From Marasmius tenuissimus (taxonomy: Eukaryota > Basidiomycota > Agaricomycetes > Agaricales > Marasmiaceae): a stretch of 64,000 bases of DNA. Positions 22,417 through 32,327 of the stretch are shown here, one piece after another. The notes beneath the pieces are model-generated. The model did not search any database, was not told the origin of the DNA, and saw only the letters and a list, made by a program, of their open reading frames with translations. Positions within the stretch are counted from its first letter, which is position 1, and each line of letters starts with the position of its first letter. Made by a program: the position numbers and the translations under genes. The DNA lies in contig JAQOTA010000050.1 of the NCBI GenBank assembly GCA_029532415.1, positions 2,852,001-2,916,000 on the forward strand, given 5' to 3'.

Positions 22417-23093
22417 CTATTGGCCTGAGCCTGACTCAAACTTTCTCCGACTCGCAGCGAAAAGTTCTGCCTGGGCCGCCATAAGCTCTTCTTCGGTCAT
22501 CCCGGATTGTTCAAGTTTCGAGGTTTTCTTTTCCCGATCCTGATAAATCCATAAGGGGCCAGTCAAGAGGACAAAGTCGCGAGGGCGCACCTTCTGCTGT
22601 TGCTTGTGATCTTTCAGGACGTCCTCCACCTCTGATGTGAATGAATCAAAACCGAGTTGCTGGGTTATTCTTTGAGTTTCGCAGCAAACAGTGATAGTGA
22701 AGCTGTATGACCTTCAATGCAGAAATGATGTGCTCCGGCGCGATCGTCTTCTTCGAATCTTTTTCGCATATTTCGTTGGCTTCCGAAGATATCAAGTGGA
22801 TGAATTCTAGAAACGAGTAAAAGAACAAGTAACAGGCCAAATGAGTTGCCGGCTACACTCCGTATAGCGAGAAGGCCTTGTTCACCTACACAACATTCAA
22901 TCACTAGGTCCCTCGTCTCCTTTGCACAGGCCACGTCGCTAGGTAATAACTCTGTTTTTGAGGTGTGAGCTTCGACCATCATTATGCAGAAATACAGCAG
23001 CGCGCCTGTGATCATTTTCGCAACCGTTGCTTTCGGTAATGAGAGATCTTCATCGGGTGGTAAAGTTCCAGAAGGACCTTCCCTGTCTGACAT
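22417..23093 (-). CDS. NCB2: Negative cofactor 2 beta (Dr1/Ncb2)
   Basis: NC2-beta pairs with NC2-alpha through a histone fold and binds TBP on promoters, blocking or redistributing TFIIA and TFIIB. The N-terminus reads MSDREGPSGTLPPDEDLSLP then KATVAKMITG. After introns come ELLPSDVACAKETRDLVIEC, EFIHLISSEANEICEKDSKK and TIAPEHIISALK, the three helices of the fold in H2B-like order and nearly identical to metazoan Dr1. LGFDSFTSEVEDVLKDHKQQ is the TBP-contacting helix region. A final exon gives KTSKLEQSGMTEEELMAAQA and FAASRRKFESGSGQ. The stop at 22417-22419 is convergent with the Mak32-like gene. The start is only 132 bases from that of SmF. Confidence 0.94.
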
Positions 23094-23225
23094 GGCCTGG
23101 TATGTGTGAACTGGAAGCTGGGAGGACTGTGTGGTATGAATTCAAGTTGAATTTGTTCAGAATTTATGAACAAGCAGGTTCCAAATTTGGACATTTTGAA
23201 CTCCGCGTGTCTTCCTCCTTCAACC
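23094..23225. promoter_or_regulatory. 132-bp bidirectional promoter, NCB2 / SmF
   Basis: The entire space between the two start codons is 132 bases, so both 5' leaders and both core promoters must fit here or overlap. It holds an A/T-rich segment (TTCAAGTTGAATTTGTTCAG) with no clear TATA box. A shared promoter is an inference from spacing alone. Confidence 0.6.
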
Positions 23226-23679
23226 ATGTCGGTCAGTATCATGCTCTACTTCATCAGCCATGAAACTCAATCGATCTAGGTCAACCCGGTGAACCCCAAG
23301 CCTTTCATGCAAGAATTGACCGGCAAGCCTGTGTTTGTTCGACTAAAATGGGGGCTCGAGTACAAGGGTTTTTTGGTCAGCACTGATGGGTACATGAACC
23401 TTCAAGTTCGTTTCGCTGCTCGCTGGTATAACCCTGGTCACTTACGAACGTTATTCAGCTCGCCAATACAGAGGAATACCAGGATGGAAAATCGAACGGA
23501 GCACTGGGGGAGGTCTTCATTCGGTGCGCAGGGATCTTGTTTCCGCCGTTCCACCATGCTAATAGAGATGAATTTCAGGTGCAACAATGTCCTATACATC
23601 ATAAGTTGATTTCTACCCCTTCATCTGGCTGGTCTCTTACCTGCTTTTCATCGATCACAGAGAGGCACCTCCAGAGTAA
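23226..23679 (+). CDS. SMX3: Small nuclear ribonucleoprotein SmF
   Basis: SmF is one of seven subunits of the Sm ring around U1, U2, U4 and U5 snRNAs. The first coding exon is only six bases (Met-Ser), followed by an intron at 23232-23279 that ends in CTAG. The second exon reads [20 protein letters not shown] then [20 protein letters not shown], the Sm1 motif. After an intron comes [20 protein letters not shown]. The next exon, CNNVLYI, is the Sm2 motif (IRCNNVLYI across the junction). The last intron, with acceptor CACAGAG, gives the ending IKAPPE at 23677-23679. The total of about 79 residues is normal for SmF. Confidence 0.92.
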
Positions 23680-24074
23680 CCTACAACATTTATCGTATCG
23701 GTGAACTTCAAAATCCCTCTCGCGACGTGCGTTTCACGCGTCCAAAGGCACGAAAACTCACCCCGCTGGTGAATGGGACTCCGTATATACCAGATCGTCA
23801 GTCTCATCAAATATTGTATCTATCAGTATAGTACTACCGTACGTGTGAGCAAGAGTATGGTCTTCAGGCCCTGACTATCGTACGGGCGCCAAAGCGGGAC
23901 CGGTTTTGAACAGCCACCGATGACTAAGCTGGCTTGCAGTGCCAAAATTTTTGAGTCGACTTGGATCGAGCAAACACTTTTACATTCTCGACCACCCCAA
24001 CTCTATATCCAACCACCATCACCACCCGTCCTATTTCTATCACATAAAACCATCATCACTAAAGTCCATCTATC
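23680..24074. other. Intergenic between SmF and the LLPH-like gene
   Basis: The 395 bases contain the 3' flank of SmF and the promoter of the next gene. A pyrimidine-rich run at about 23980-24070 (CCACCATCACCACCC and similar) directly precedes the ATG, as often seen in fungal 5' leaders. No RNA gene or repeat is seen. Confidence 0.5.
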
Positions 24075-24740
24075 ATGGCCAAATCACTACGATCCAAAGT
24101 CAAACGAGATTTCCGCTCTAAAAAACGTGAAGCTGGAGTTTACGCAGCAGCACATGCCGCCCGCCTGGAGAGGCTTCATGCAAAACTAGCTGCCAATGCA
24201 GCCCGAGATGTCGACGGAGATGTCTCAGTCAAAGACGCAGAAGGAGAAGAAGATATGCCAGGTTGGTCTTGGTTCGCCACTTTTGGCCTTCTAGATCCCG
24301 AAGACATATCCGTGGACACTTTAAGCTCTCCCTCATTCCAAGGAGGTCGAGGAGGCTTGGTCGTGCCACTCGCAGCAGCAAATTCCCTATGAAGGCCTCA
24401 CCCCTGATCTTTCAAACCTACAATGTTCGTGAACGATCATTGACTTTCTTTTTTCCTCGCAGCCGATGATGCTCCCCAAACTGTCGCTGAAGGAGAAGGT
24501 TAGCCTCAATGACTCCCATCTTCCCCACCCATCCATATTTATTTCCCATTAGAACCCATGCAGATGGACACCTCGGACAACTCGACGAAGCGGATATCAA
24601 CACACGGACCTCGTGGCTCGCGTCGAGAAGAGTGGCGGTTATCAAAAGGGCTATCCGCACGTCCAAAGTCAAAAGGGATGAACAGGCAAGGAGGCGTTGC
24701 TGCACGGAGAAAGGCTGGTCGCTCCAAGAGGAGAAGATGA
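24075..24740 (+). CDS. LLPH/DUF2423-type small basic nucleolar protein
   Basis: The N-terminus MAKSLRSKVKRDFRSKKREA is the hallmark of the DUF2423 family (human LLPH, yeast YBL028C), small basic proteins of the nucleolus linked to pre-60S particles. It continues GVYAAAHAARLERLHAKLAA, then an acidic patch with GEEDMPG. Two introns follow, with a very short exon (DDAPQTVAEGE) between them. The last exon, METDN-like then SRREEWRLSKGLSARPKSKG and MNRQGGVAARRKAGRSKRRR, is strongly basic and ends at 24738-24740. Exact exon edges in the middle are uncertain. The role is known only by family. Confidence 0.75.
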
Positions 24741-25084
24741 TAATACGTTTGTACAGATACCATTCCACGAGATTATACCTAGTACTTACTTGTATGTAGT
24801 TGTGGTTCCCCACGCGTATATAACGGGTCAAGGAGTCATTATGATGTGTTCTTTGATATTTGAATTATCCGTGTTACGAACGAAAAGAAAGAAATAACAA
24901 AAGATAGTGTAAGAACGAACGAATGTCATACGCGTGAGATGAACGCGGTCAGAGTGTGTCCGCGTCGAATGCTATCGTCGCACGACTCTTCACGGCGTCT
25001 ATTCTATCAAAGTCACTGCGGCTAGAAAGTTGTTCCCTGCGTACGATTGTGAGTCCTCAGTTTTTAGGTCGACAGAGTAGACAC
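24741..25084. other. Intergenic between two convergent genes
   Basis: Three hundred and forty-four bases separate the stops of the LLPH-like gene and the membrane protein. It contains A-rich tracts near 24880 (GAAAAGAAAGAAATAACAAAAG read on the plus strand in two parts) that suit 3' processing signals. No other feature is seen. Confidence 0.45.
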
Positions 25085-26800
25085 CTACTCGATATCTGAT
25101 ATCGTCATCCGCTCTGTGACTGTTGTTATGTGTACCCCTCCTCCTGGTCGGGCCAGCGTCGGCTTGGGAGGAGAAACAGCAAGCGGAAGAATCGCCCGCC
25201 GTCCGGCCTGGACCGACGAGGTATTCTGACCTAGAATACCTGTGACGGTGTTATCACCCGGACGGTACTGCATCAAGCGCATCACAGCCCGACATGAAGC
25301 AATCGAGCTGAAGCTATGTCAACGGCGAGCGCCATGCGAACTCCAAGATCATCACATACCTAACCACAGCAGGGGGAATCTGGAGGACCGTTAGCGTCTG
25401 TATGGAGAACATGGATGAACAAATACTCACAGTGGTGATCCTGAGAGACTTGGTGTGAGCATATGAATTCTGTCGCTAGTGCAAGGAGAGAGACGTACAC
25501 ATTGATGATTGCTGATACGACCCCAACCGACTATGAGCCATGAGAACAGCAAAGAGAAACAATAAGGCTCACTGCTGAGATTGAGAACGTTGAACACCTG
25601 ACGGCGACGACGATTAAGACTGAAACGGTGTTGGACCAGGTCAAAGACGTACCGTAGGGAAGCAATTCGCAGTAAAGGTCACCAAAAAATACACCAGTCC
25701 GTCTTGGAAAAGGAGTTTCCATAGGTCTGTACGAACGTTGTGCCGAGTGGTGAGTGCGATAGTAGTGTAAACAAGAATAACGAAGTCAAAGCCCATAGCT
25801 ATTGAGGCGTAATCAGTCTTCACGTCTATAAAGCGCGTGTGGAACGCCCACTCACTATAACAGAACGTGAGGTTATTCAAAGTATGGTTGGTGTAGGTTA
25901 CGACGCAGCCCCTTGCATTGTCGTCCCACTGCACGCGGAGCATGAACATGGTTCGATGTAAAATTCCCCAGTGTCCGAGGCAGAGAATACCGAGTGGGAC
26001 GACTACTATCAGTCTACGCTCCCAAAGTGCGATGCTGCGTAATTACAGTCAATTCGTGAACACAAAAAGGGGGTCTTCAGGGACTTACGTCCGCAACATC
26101 AGAGATGTTGATGAAGCCAACATTGCCAAGTTTCCGGCCCACTGATATTGTAGCTTTATTGAGTCGAACACGTCGTGAAAGGGGGACGAAGTCCTTACCG
26201 CAATGAAGGTGTAGAGTCCCTGAAAGTTCGATGAGGACCTTGTGTTGTAGAAGACGAAGTGACTCACCTGGCAGTTGATCTGCGTTGATGTTCCATCACC
26301 GAGTGAGAGGCAAATGAAAGAGACCGTACTGAAGGAATTTACCTTCGTAGTGATAGTGACCGACACCGTACTTGAATACAACGTTTAGTAAACTCAGGGT
26401 GTACGAAAGGACGGAACACTCACAGTGCAATCAAAGCCATAGCGATACAGTAACGGGCGAGGAAAAAGAAGACTGGGTGGGTGGGTATGAGTTTCAGAAG
26501 GTTATCCAAAGCGTCGATGGCTTGAAACGCACTCTGTCGTGTCGGGTTAGATGGTATAAGAACAAGAAGTAAGAGCTAGGTGTACCAATGGCCAGCGAAA
26601 TGGGCGACTTCTAGTCATGAGCGACCATTCGAAACCGAATGTCGAAAAGATCTCCCAGACAACTACCCCGAGGGCACAAAATATCATCTTGGAGAGAGCG
26701 TCTAGGATGGTGTGGATTCAAAATGCGACTCGGGACGTGCAGAGTCACGATACGGACCTGCAGCCTTCTCCAACTCTTGTGGTGAGTTCCAGTCAACCAT
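25085..26800 (-). CDS. Multi-pass membrane protein of unknown function
   Basis: The start at 26800 gives MVDWNSPQELEKAA. After an intron the hydrophobic segment MIFCALGVVVWEIFSTFGFE appears, then SLMTRSRPFRWPL and RYCIAMALIAL. Later exons give further membrane segments (YASIAMGFDFVILVYTTIAL; DGLVYFLVTFTANCFPTV), with a short Cys-containing loop before them (FHTRFIDVKT region). The C-terminal cytoplasmic tail ends TERMTISDIE at 25085. The pattern of six or seven membrane spans, the RSRPFRWP block after the first spans and the many short introns match a large family of uncharacterised Agaricomycete membrane proteins. I cannot assign a ligand or substrate. Exon borders in the middle (25300-25640, 26150-26400) are only approximate. 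Confidence 0.72.
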
Positions 26801-27450
26801 TGCGAATGAGGTTTGTGTGTGTGAGAAAGAGAGAGTAGAAGAAGAAACGTTGTTGATGGGCTACCTTAGCGAAAGTACCTTTAAGGGAACAATCTTTAAT
26901 TGAAAAGCTTCGGAAGCGGCTACTTTCCACTTAAAAGCTTGACCGGTAGGGGTGGTGGCAACTTGGCATATTGCGGCAATTCAGCACATCGATAATATTC
27001 GACGGGCTCGGGGACTTGCCGCCATTTTCAAGAGCAATAGCTCCCACAGAGCGACTACCAAACGCCACCAGTGACGCAAACATTCAAGACACCTCGCTTT
27101 GGCCATATGATCTACAAATCGGGATTTTAGCAAGCATGTCGGTGAGATACCGTTCGGACCCACGTACCGCGTTATTTTGCGAAACAACGTCGCGACGAGA
27201 CCTGCAATACTATTCAGGTATGCCAATCAGTGATAGTACGCTAATGTTGGAGAAGTCATGTCATGTTGTACAGAAAAGAATTGATTCTTGCGCGCGGTAT
27301 GGGAGTCGGGACACCCGCGGTAATTAGTGAGCCTGGCCGAAGTCCTTCGACAGATGAATGTTCACATGAAGACGGTGCTCGTTTCTCGATGAATCGGGCC
27401 ATAAGTAAAAAATGAGAATGGGGAAGGACGGTCTCTGTTCAGATGGCGGG
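26801..27450. other. Intergenic between the membrane protein and ERB1
   Basis: This 650-base spacer is the promoter of the membrane-protein gene and the 3' flank of ERB1. The word AAAAGCTT occurs at about 26903 and 26933, flanking a 20-base GC-rich segment. A 118-residue plus-strand frame at 26971-27327 has no recognisable domain. I do not call it a gene, though it is the longest frame in the gap. Confidence 0.45.
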
Positions 27451-30069
27451 TTAGCTACACCATACATTAACAGCCCCATCGGCACCAGCGCTGACCAGCC
27501 ACGGGTGTCTGCTACACCATTTTACCTGGAGAACTCCGAGACCATTCGCTAATTCGTGTCCCCGAAGGATCTTTAAGGGTACTATCAGCGGGTCTGTCAT
27601 CAAATCGCTATAGACTCTTGCATGGAATATCTGTATCGATCCGTCGTCGGACGATGAAGCAAACAGTGGATACGTCGGGTGGAACTGGAGCGATCTGATA
27701 GCTCTTGAGTGGTATCTTCGATGGACCAGAGATAAGCCGTCGTACGAGATCCAGGAGACAATTAAACATACCGAAGGACTTTGTATGGTTTGTCGCTCAG
27801 CTCGAGATCAAACCAGCACAGTTTCCGGTCGTAGCCCCCAACTATCAGATGGTCTCCTGACGGGTGTATATCCATCGAGGAGATCCATTTGATTCCTGGC
27901 ATGAGGGTCTTGATTAATTTCTGTTCAGACAGATTGTACATTCGGACATATTGTTGTGTCTATCATCCCGTTTAATTGATTTATGACTTCGTGTGAACAT
28001 TCATAACCACTTACCGCCACGAAAAAGTGCGGCTTCAATGGATGGAATTGCACGAGCTGCACATTGCCCTTGACTTTCTTGAACGGTGCCTGCGAGTGTC
28101 GCTTGGAGATCTGATGAATCCAGACTCCTCCTTGATTTCCGCCCGAACCTCCAAATGAGTGTTAATTGAACGAAATTCTGACCATCTGCCATCGAACTTA
28201 AACTTACTGACGCTGGCCATGTAGTCGCCCTTACGATGCCATGCGATATGGTTAGGCAAACCAGACCCTGGTGGTAAGCGTATGGTGAGTAAGGGTGTTT
28301 CGTCTGTCCAAGTATTCGACGCAGGGGTCGTCCATTTGACCGGGGAGGCCGATTCAGAGGACGGAGGTAAATGAGCTGGAGCCAGGGTCTCCTGCGTTGC
28401 CTGGTATACAGCCGGGGAAAGATGGGGCGGCACCAGACAATATATAGTCTCTTCGCTGAGGGGACGGTCAGGGCCAAAGGATAAATAGTGTCAAAGTTGT
28501 AACTCACACGCCGACGACAAAATAGCTCGTGTCTGTCCTAGGGCACCATTGAAGCACCCCAATCTTGCCTCCGAATCTCCACCGCTTCACTTCCCTTCCA
28601 ACATTGACCTCCCACAACGCCACCATACCCTTCTCATCTCCGCTGACAACCCAGGCTCCGTCAGGGCTGATGCTGACGCATCGTGCAAGTCCTGAGTGGC
28701 TGAATCTCAGAGACTTGTAGGTCGGGAAAGGTTTGAGGCTGCTGGGACTGGGGAGCTTCGGGATGAGAGATTCTGGGTCGATGTTGAGCTTCACTCGTTG
28801 AACACGCGGAGCCATATATAGGTCCAGCTGACGATTGAATCTGTCCTTTATGAAACGATCGTAGCCTGGTACTAGCCGAAGCGATGAATATTTATGAGGA
28901 AGATAGTCGCGGTCCCTATCCTCAGGATCAGTCTCTTCCCATTTCTTTCGTTCTTCGGGTGTCGGAAGGTATTCCTCAGGGGGATTATAAGACTCGGCAT
29001 TAGTAGGGAGAGCAGGTTTTGGCGCGGGAATGGGAGGCGCGTGTTCGGAGGGGGTATCTGACCAGATGGCATAGAATTGTGGTTGCGTAGAGGCAGTTTT
29101 GGGTTTGTGAGGGACAATACGCCCTTGTCGAATCGCTCGTACAATTTTCATGACCTTGACAGAACGATTAGCTTTTGAATCTGAATGAGTCTGGCTACGC
29201 TCACCTTCTTCTTCTCCCATTTGCTAGGAATCCATCGTCGTTTGGGTTCCGGAGCAGCTGATAGAGGCATCACTTCTTCCTTCCCTTTACCAGTAAACCA
29301 TTCCACCGTCGGTTCATACGGGTCGTACTCGGCATCGGGTACTTCATTTTCATAGAGTCGTTTTATAAGCTCCAGTTCCTCGTTTGTGAGGGGCTTGTCT
29401 GACTGTGTATTTTTGTCGAATGCGGATGTCCTGATGAATTATTGCTAAGATATTTTAGTTATTCAGCTGCTACGAACACTCACCATGCCGCAGGGTCTTC
29501 AACTGTCTCTAGGAACTTGTCAAGCTCGTCTCCTCGGGCCGGTTTGAGAACCTTTTTCCCGTTCATATCGTAGCCTACGTGCGGCAAATCGTCATACCAA
29601 TGCATTGGAATATTGCCCACTCGATTGGGTCCCTACAAAAGGTTGAATTAAACATAGCGCAGATGGATCTACGAGTACTCACATCTTCTGTCGAAGAATC
29701 AGAGTCATAGTCGGGTTCTATCTCTGGAAATACACGCTTTTGTTGACCAGTAATGTCAGAAACGATGGTCTTCGCCTGGGGAAATACGTGATGGTCTTCA
29801 AGGTCTGTGTCTTCAGACTCTTCCTCATCCTCGTCCACTTCCTCTTCATCCTCCTCTCCTTCTATGTCTTCAATTTCACTGTCATCTTCATCGGTGTCCC
29901 CGTCGATCCCAGGAAATTCCTCGTACTCTCCATCATCGGACTCGACGTTTGCGCCATCCTCCTCTTCACTCAACATTTCCATGTCCACAGCATTCTTGAA
30001 GGTCCCAGCAGTGTCATCTTCGGTTTGACTTTGCTTTCGCTTTTTCGAGGACCGACCATCTGCAGCCAT
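27451..30069 (-). CDS. ERB1: Ribosome biogenesis protein Erb1/BOP1
   Basis: Erb1 joins Ytm1 and Nop7 in the PeBoW complex needed for 27S pre-rRNA processing and 60S maturation in the nucleolus. The N-terminus is basic then long and acidic ([20 protein letters not shown] and runs of Glu/Asp). The BOP1 N-terminal domain reads [20 protein letters not shown] then [20 protein letters not shown], and [20 protein letters not shown] follows. [20 protein letters not shown] leads into the WD40 propeller, with [20 protein letters not shown] and further blades down to [18 protein letters not shown] at 27451. All expected parts are present at about 790 residues. Its start is 148 bases from that of ARP4. 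Confidence 0.95.
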
Positions 30070-30217
30070 AGAAATGCAGACGATTTATAAGAGAGGAGAG
30101 AAGAGTTGGTATAGATTTGAATTACATTTTTTCTTTGATCGAGAGGATGCAAACTAACGTCAACAACACGTTCAACTTGTCGCGCGCGACTGTTTTCTCA
30201 ACCAGCATCACTCAGCT
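30070..30217. promoter_or_regulatory. 148-bp bidirectional promoter, ERB1 / ARP4
   Basis: The two start codons face away from each other across 148 bases. The centre holds a T-rich stretch (TTACATTTTTTCTTTGATCG, near 30122) and a GCGCGCGAC word near 30182. A shared promoter is inferred from geometry. Confidence 0.6.
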
Positions 30218-31996
30218 ATGGTTACATACGGTGGAGGTGCGTGAACTCACCTCCTCGGACGATTGCCCTCTCTAATATTGCCCAACTTAGATGAGGTCTC
30301 TGCACTAGTGCTCGATATTGGCACTTCCTCAGTTCGTGCAGGTTACGCAGGCGATGACAGTCCAAAAGCTATAATTCCGACGCAATACGGATTCATACCT
30401 CAGGAAAACACTCAAGATGTGGAGATGGGTGAGAATGCGGACTCTACGGAGAAACATCAAAGTACACGAAGCTTTCTTGGAGAAGCAGGTCCTTCGCTAT
30501 TCAGGCCAGGGATGCAGATAGGAAACCCAATGAACGACAGTCTCAGTGAGTTTACTCCAGTCTCGCGCCCGTCAACTTCCGCTCACACTGATATCAATAT
30601 CACTAGTTGAGGACTTTGGCCCGATACCAGCTCTGGTTCGCCACGCGCTGGAGGATTCTATGCGAGTGAACCCCGCTGAACATCCGATTCTCGTGACGGA
30701 GCCTGCATGGAATACAACTGAGAACCGAGAGAGGATGGCGGAAATCATGTTTGAGGAATTCCAGGTACCAGCATTTTATATCGCGAACACTGGAGTGTTG
30801 AATACGTGAGTTTGGAATTTGGCAGCGGCACTCGAAGTTCCCAACGTTTTTACTAGGTTCGCCGCTGGAAAGGGCACCGCTCTTGTCATCGATGTTGGGC
30901 AGTCAGTCTCAAGTGTTATACCGGTGGTTGATGGCTTCGTTTTACGAAAAGGTTCGCATTAGGCTTATTTCTGGCGCCGATTTGATGGCAAATGATACTT
31001 TCGCCATGAACAGGTGTTGCCTACTCGAATCTCCCAAAACTGGTCCACGCTCACGCGCGACATGTCTTGACCGGAAGTAACATTAACCTCACCCCGCACC
31101 AGCTCATCGCCAGTAAAACTGTCAGTCTCCGTTTTTACCTACCTTTCGGCGTATGCTCAACCATGCTTGCTCTAGCCCGTCGAGCCAAACAACCTTCCTC
31201 AATTCACCGTTCGCGAAGACAGAATAGCTGGGGTGACTGATAGCTGGAGGAGCTGGTATGAGGATCGTGCGGTGGAGGATTGGGTTCAGAGTGTTGGCGG
31301 AGTCCTTGAACAGGGATGGAACGACCAGTATGTGATGTCGTTCGGACAATTCGATCCAAGCTGACGCCGTTGTTTCGACCAGACTGGCTATGCAACGTCC
31401 CCCAAGGCAATACGAGTTCCCGACTGGCTATAATACATTCTTTGGTGCGGACAGATATCATGTTGGGGAGCTCTACTTCTATCACAAGCCGAACCTGGTT
31501 GTACGTATCTCTCACCCTGTCGTTTGGTCTTCTCATCCACCATTCACTTAGGCATCGAACCCGTCGCTGCCAAAACACATACCGGCCTTGATCAGCGACT
31601 CTTTGCGCGCTTGTGATATCGAGTTGCGACAAGTACTTATGGGGAACGTCGTCTTGACGGGTGGCGGCAGTCTTTTCGGTGGATTTGCAGACAGACTACA
31701 CAACGAACTGGTGCGGTCCTTCCCGCATGTAAGTCTTCCTTATCCTCTTTTTCGTTCCTACGAGAGCAGTTAATTGACTTTTGCAGGTCAAAATACATGC
31801 TCCCGGAAACCCGACTGAGCGCCGTTATGGGGCTTGGCTCGGTGGGAGTATCCTGGCCAGTTTGGGAACCTTCCATCAGCTATGGATCAGCAAGGAAGAG
31901 TGGATGGTGAGTACTTGGGAACTCTTGCTCTTCAGCTCGTGCTGACTTGCTTCGAAGGAACATGGAAAGCCTATTGTCGCTCAAAGGTGTAAGTAG
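30218..31996 (+). CDS. ARP4: Actin-related protein 4 (Arp4)
   Basis: Arp4 is a nuclear actin-like subunit of the NuA4 acetyltransferase and the INO80 and SWR1 remodelers. A short first exon (19 bases, MVTYGG) splices to [20 protein letters not shown], the phosphate-1 loop of the actin fold. [20 protein letters not shown] follows. An acidic Ser-rich insert precedes [40 protein letters not shown] and [20 protein letters not shown]. The phosphate-2 and adenosine regions are [20 protein letters not shown] and [20 protein letters not shown]. The last exons give [26 protein letters not shown] and [12 protein letters not shown], ending TAG at 31994-31996. About nine introns. Compared with actin it carries the usual Arp4 insert. 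Confidence 0.93.
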
Positions 31997-32327
31997 ACAA
32001 GGCGTTGGTTTCCATTTGTTGTATCTTATGTTGTATTACTCCGGAATTTCTTAACACGGCCTATATTCCAATTTCTTTAAAATTCTACTATATGCAAAGG
32101 GTGATTCCTTCAAAATTCCAAATTGACCCTTAATAGGTACTGCTGTGCCTTCTAAGTTCTATGAAGAGGGCTTCCCCAGACGCGCGGTCGCGTGTGCTGG
32201 ACTCATGCTATGCTGAGCTATGACGTAATGGGACTCGCGTCCCAGGTCGAATGACTTCCCGTCCCGGTTCTCAGTCAACAACAACCTCGCTCAGAACGTC
32301 CAAAGGGACGGTCAATTTTCTACTATC
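31997..32327. other. Intergenic between ARP4 and the NPC1 gene
   Basis: The 331 bases are the only room for the NPC1 promoter, its leader and any missing signal-peptide exon. The first 120 bases are A+T-rich, with the partial repeat TTCCAATTTCTTTAAAATTC and TTCAAAATTCCAAATTGACC. No hydrophobic coding segment that could serve as a signal peptide was found in any plus-strand frame. Confidence 0.5.

Noticed and set aside
26971..27327. 118-residue plus-strand frame in an intergenic region
   Set aside because: No domain, no signal or membrane segment, and no splice structure like that of the neighbours. It is kept only as a note in the spacer entry.
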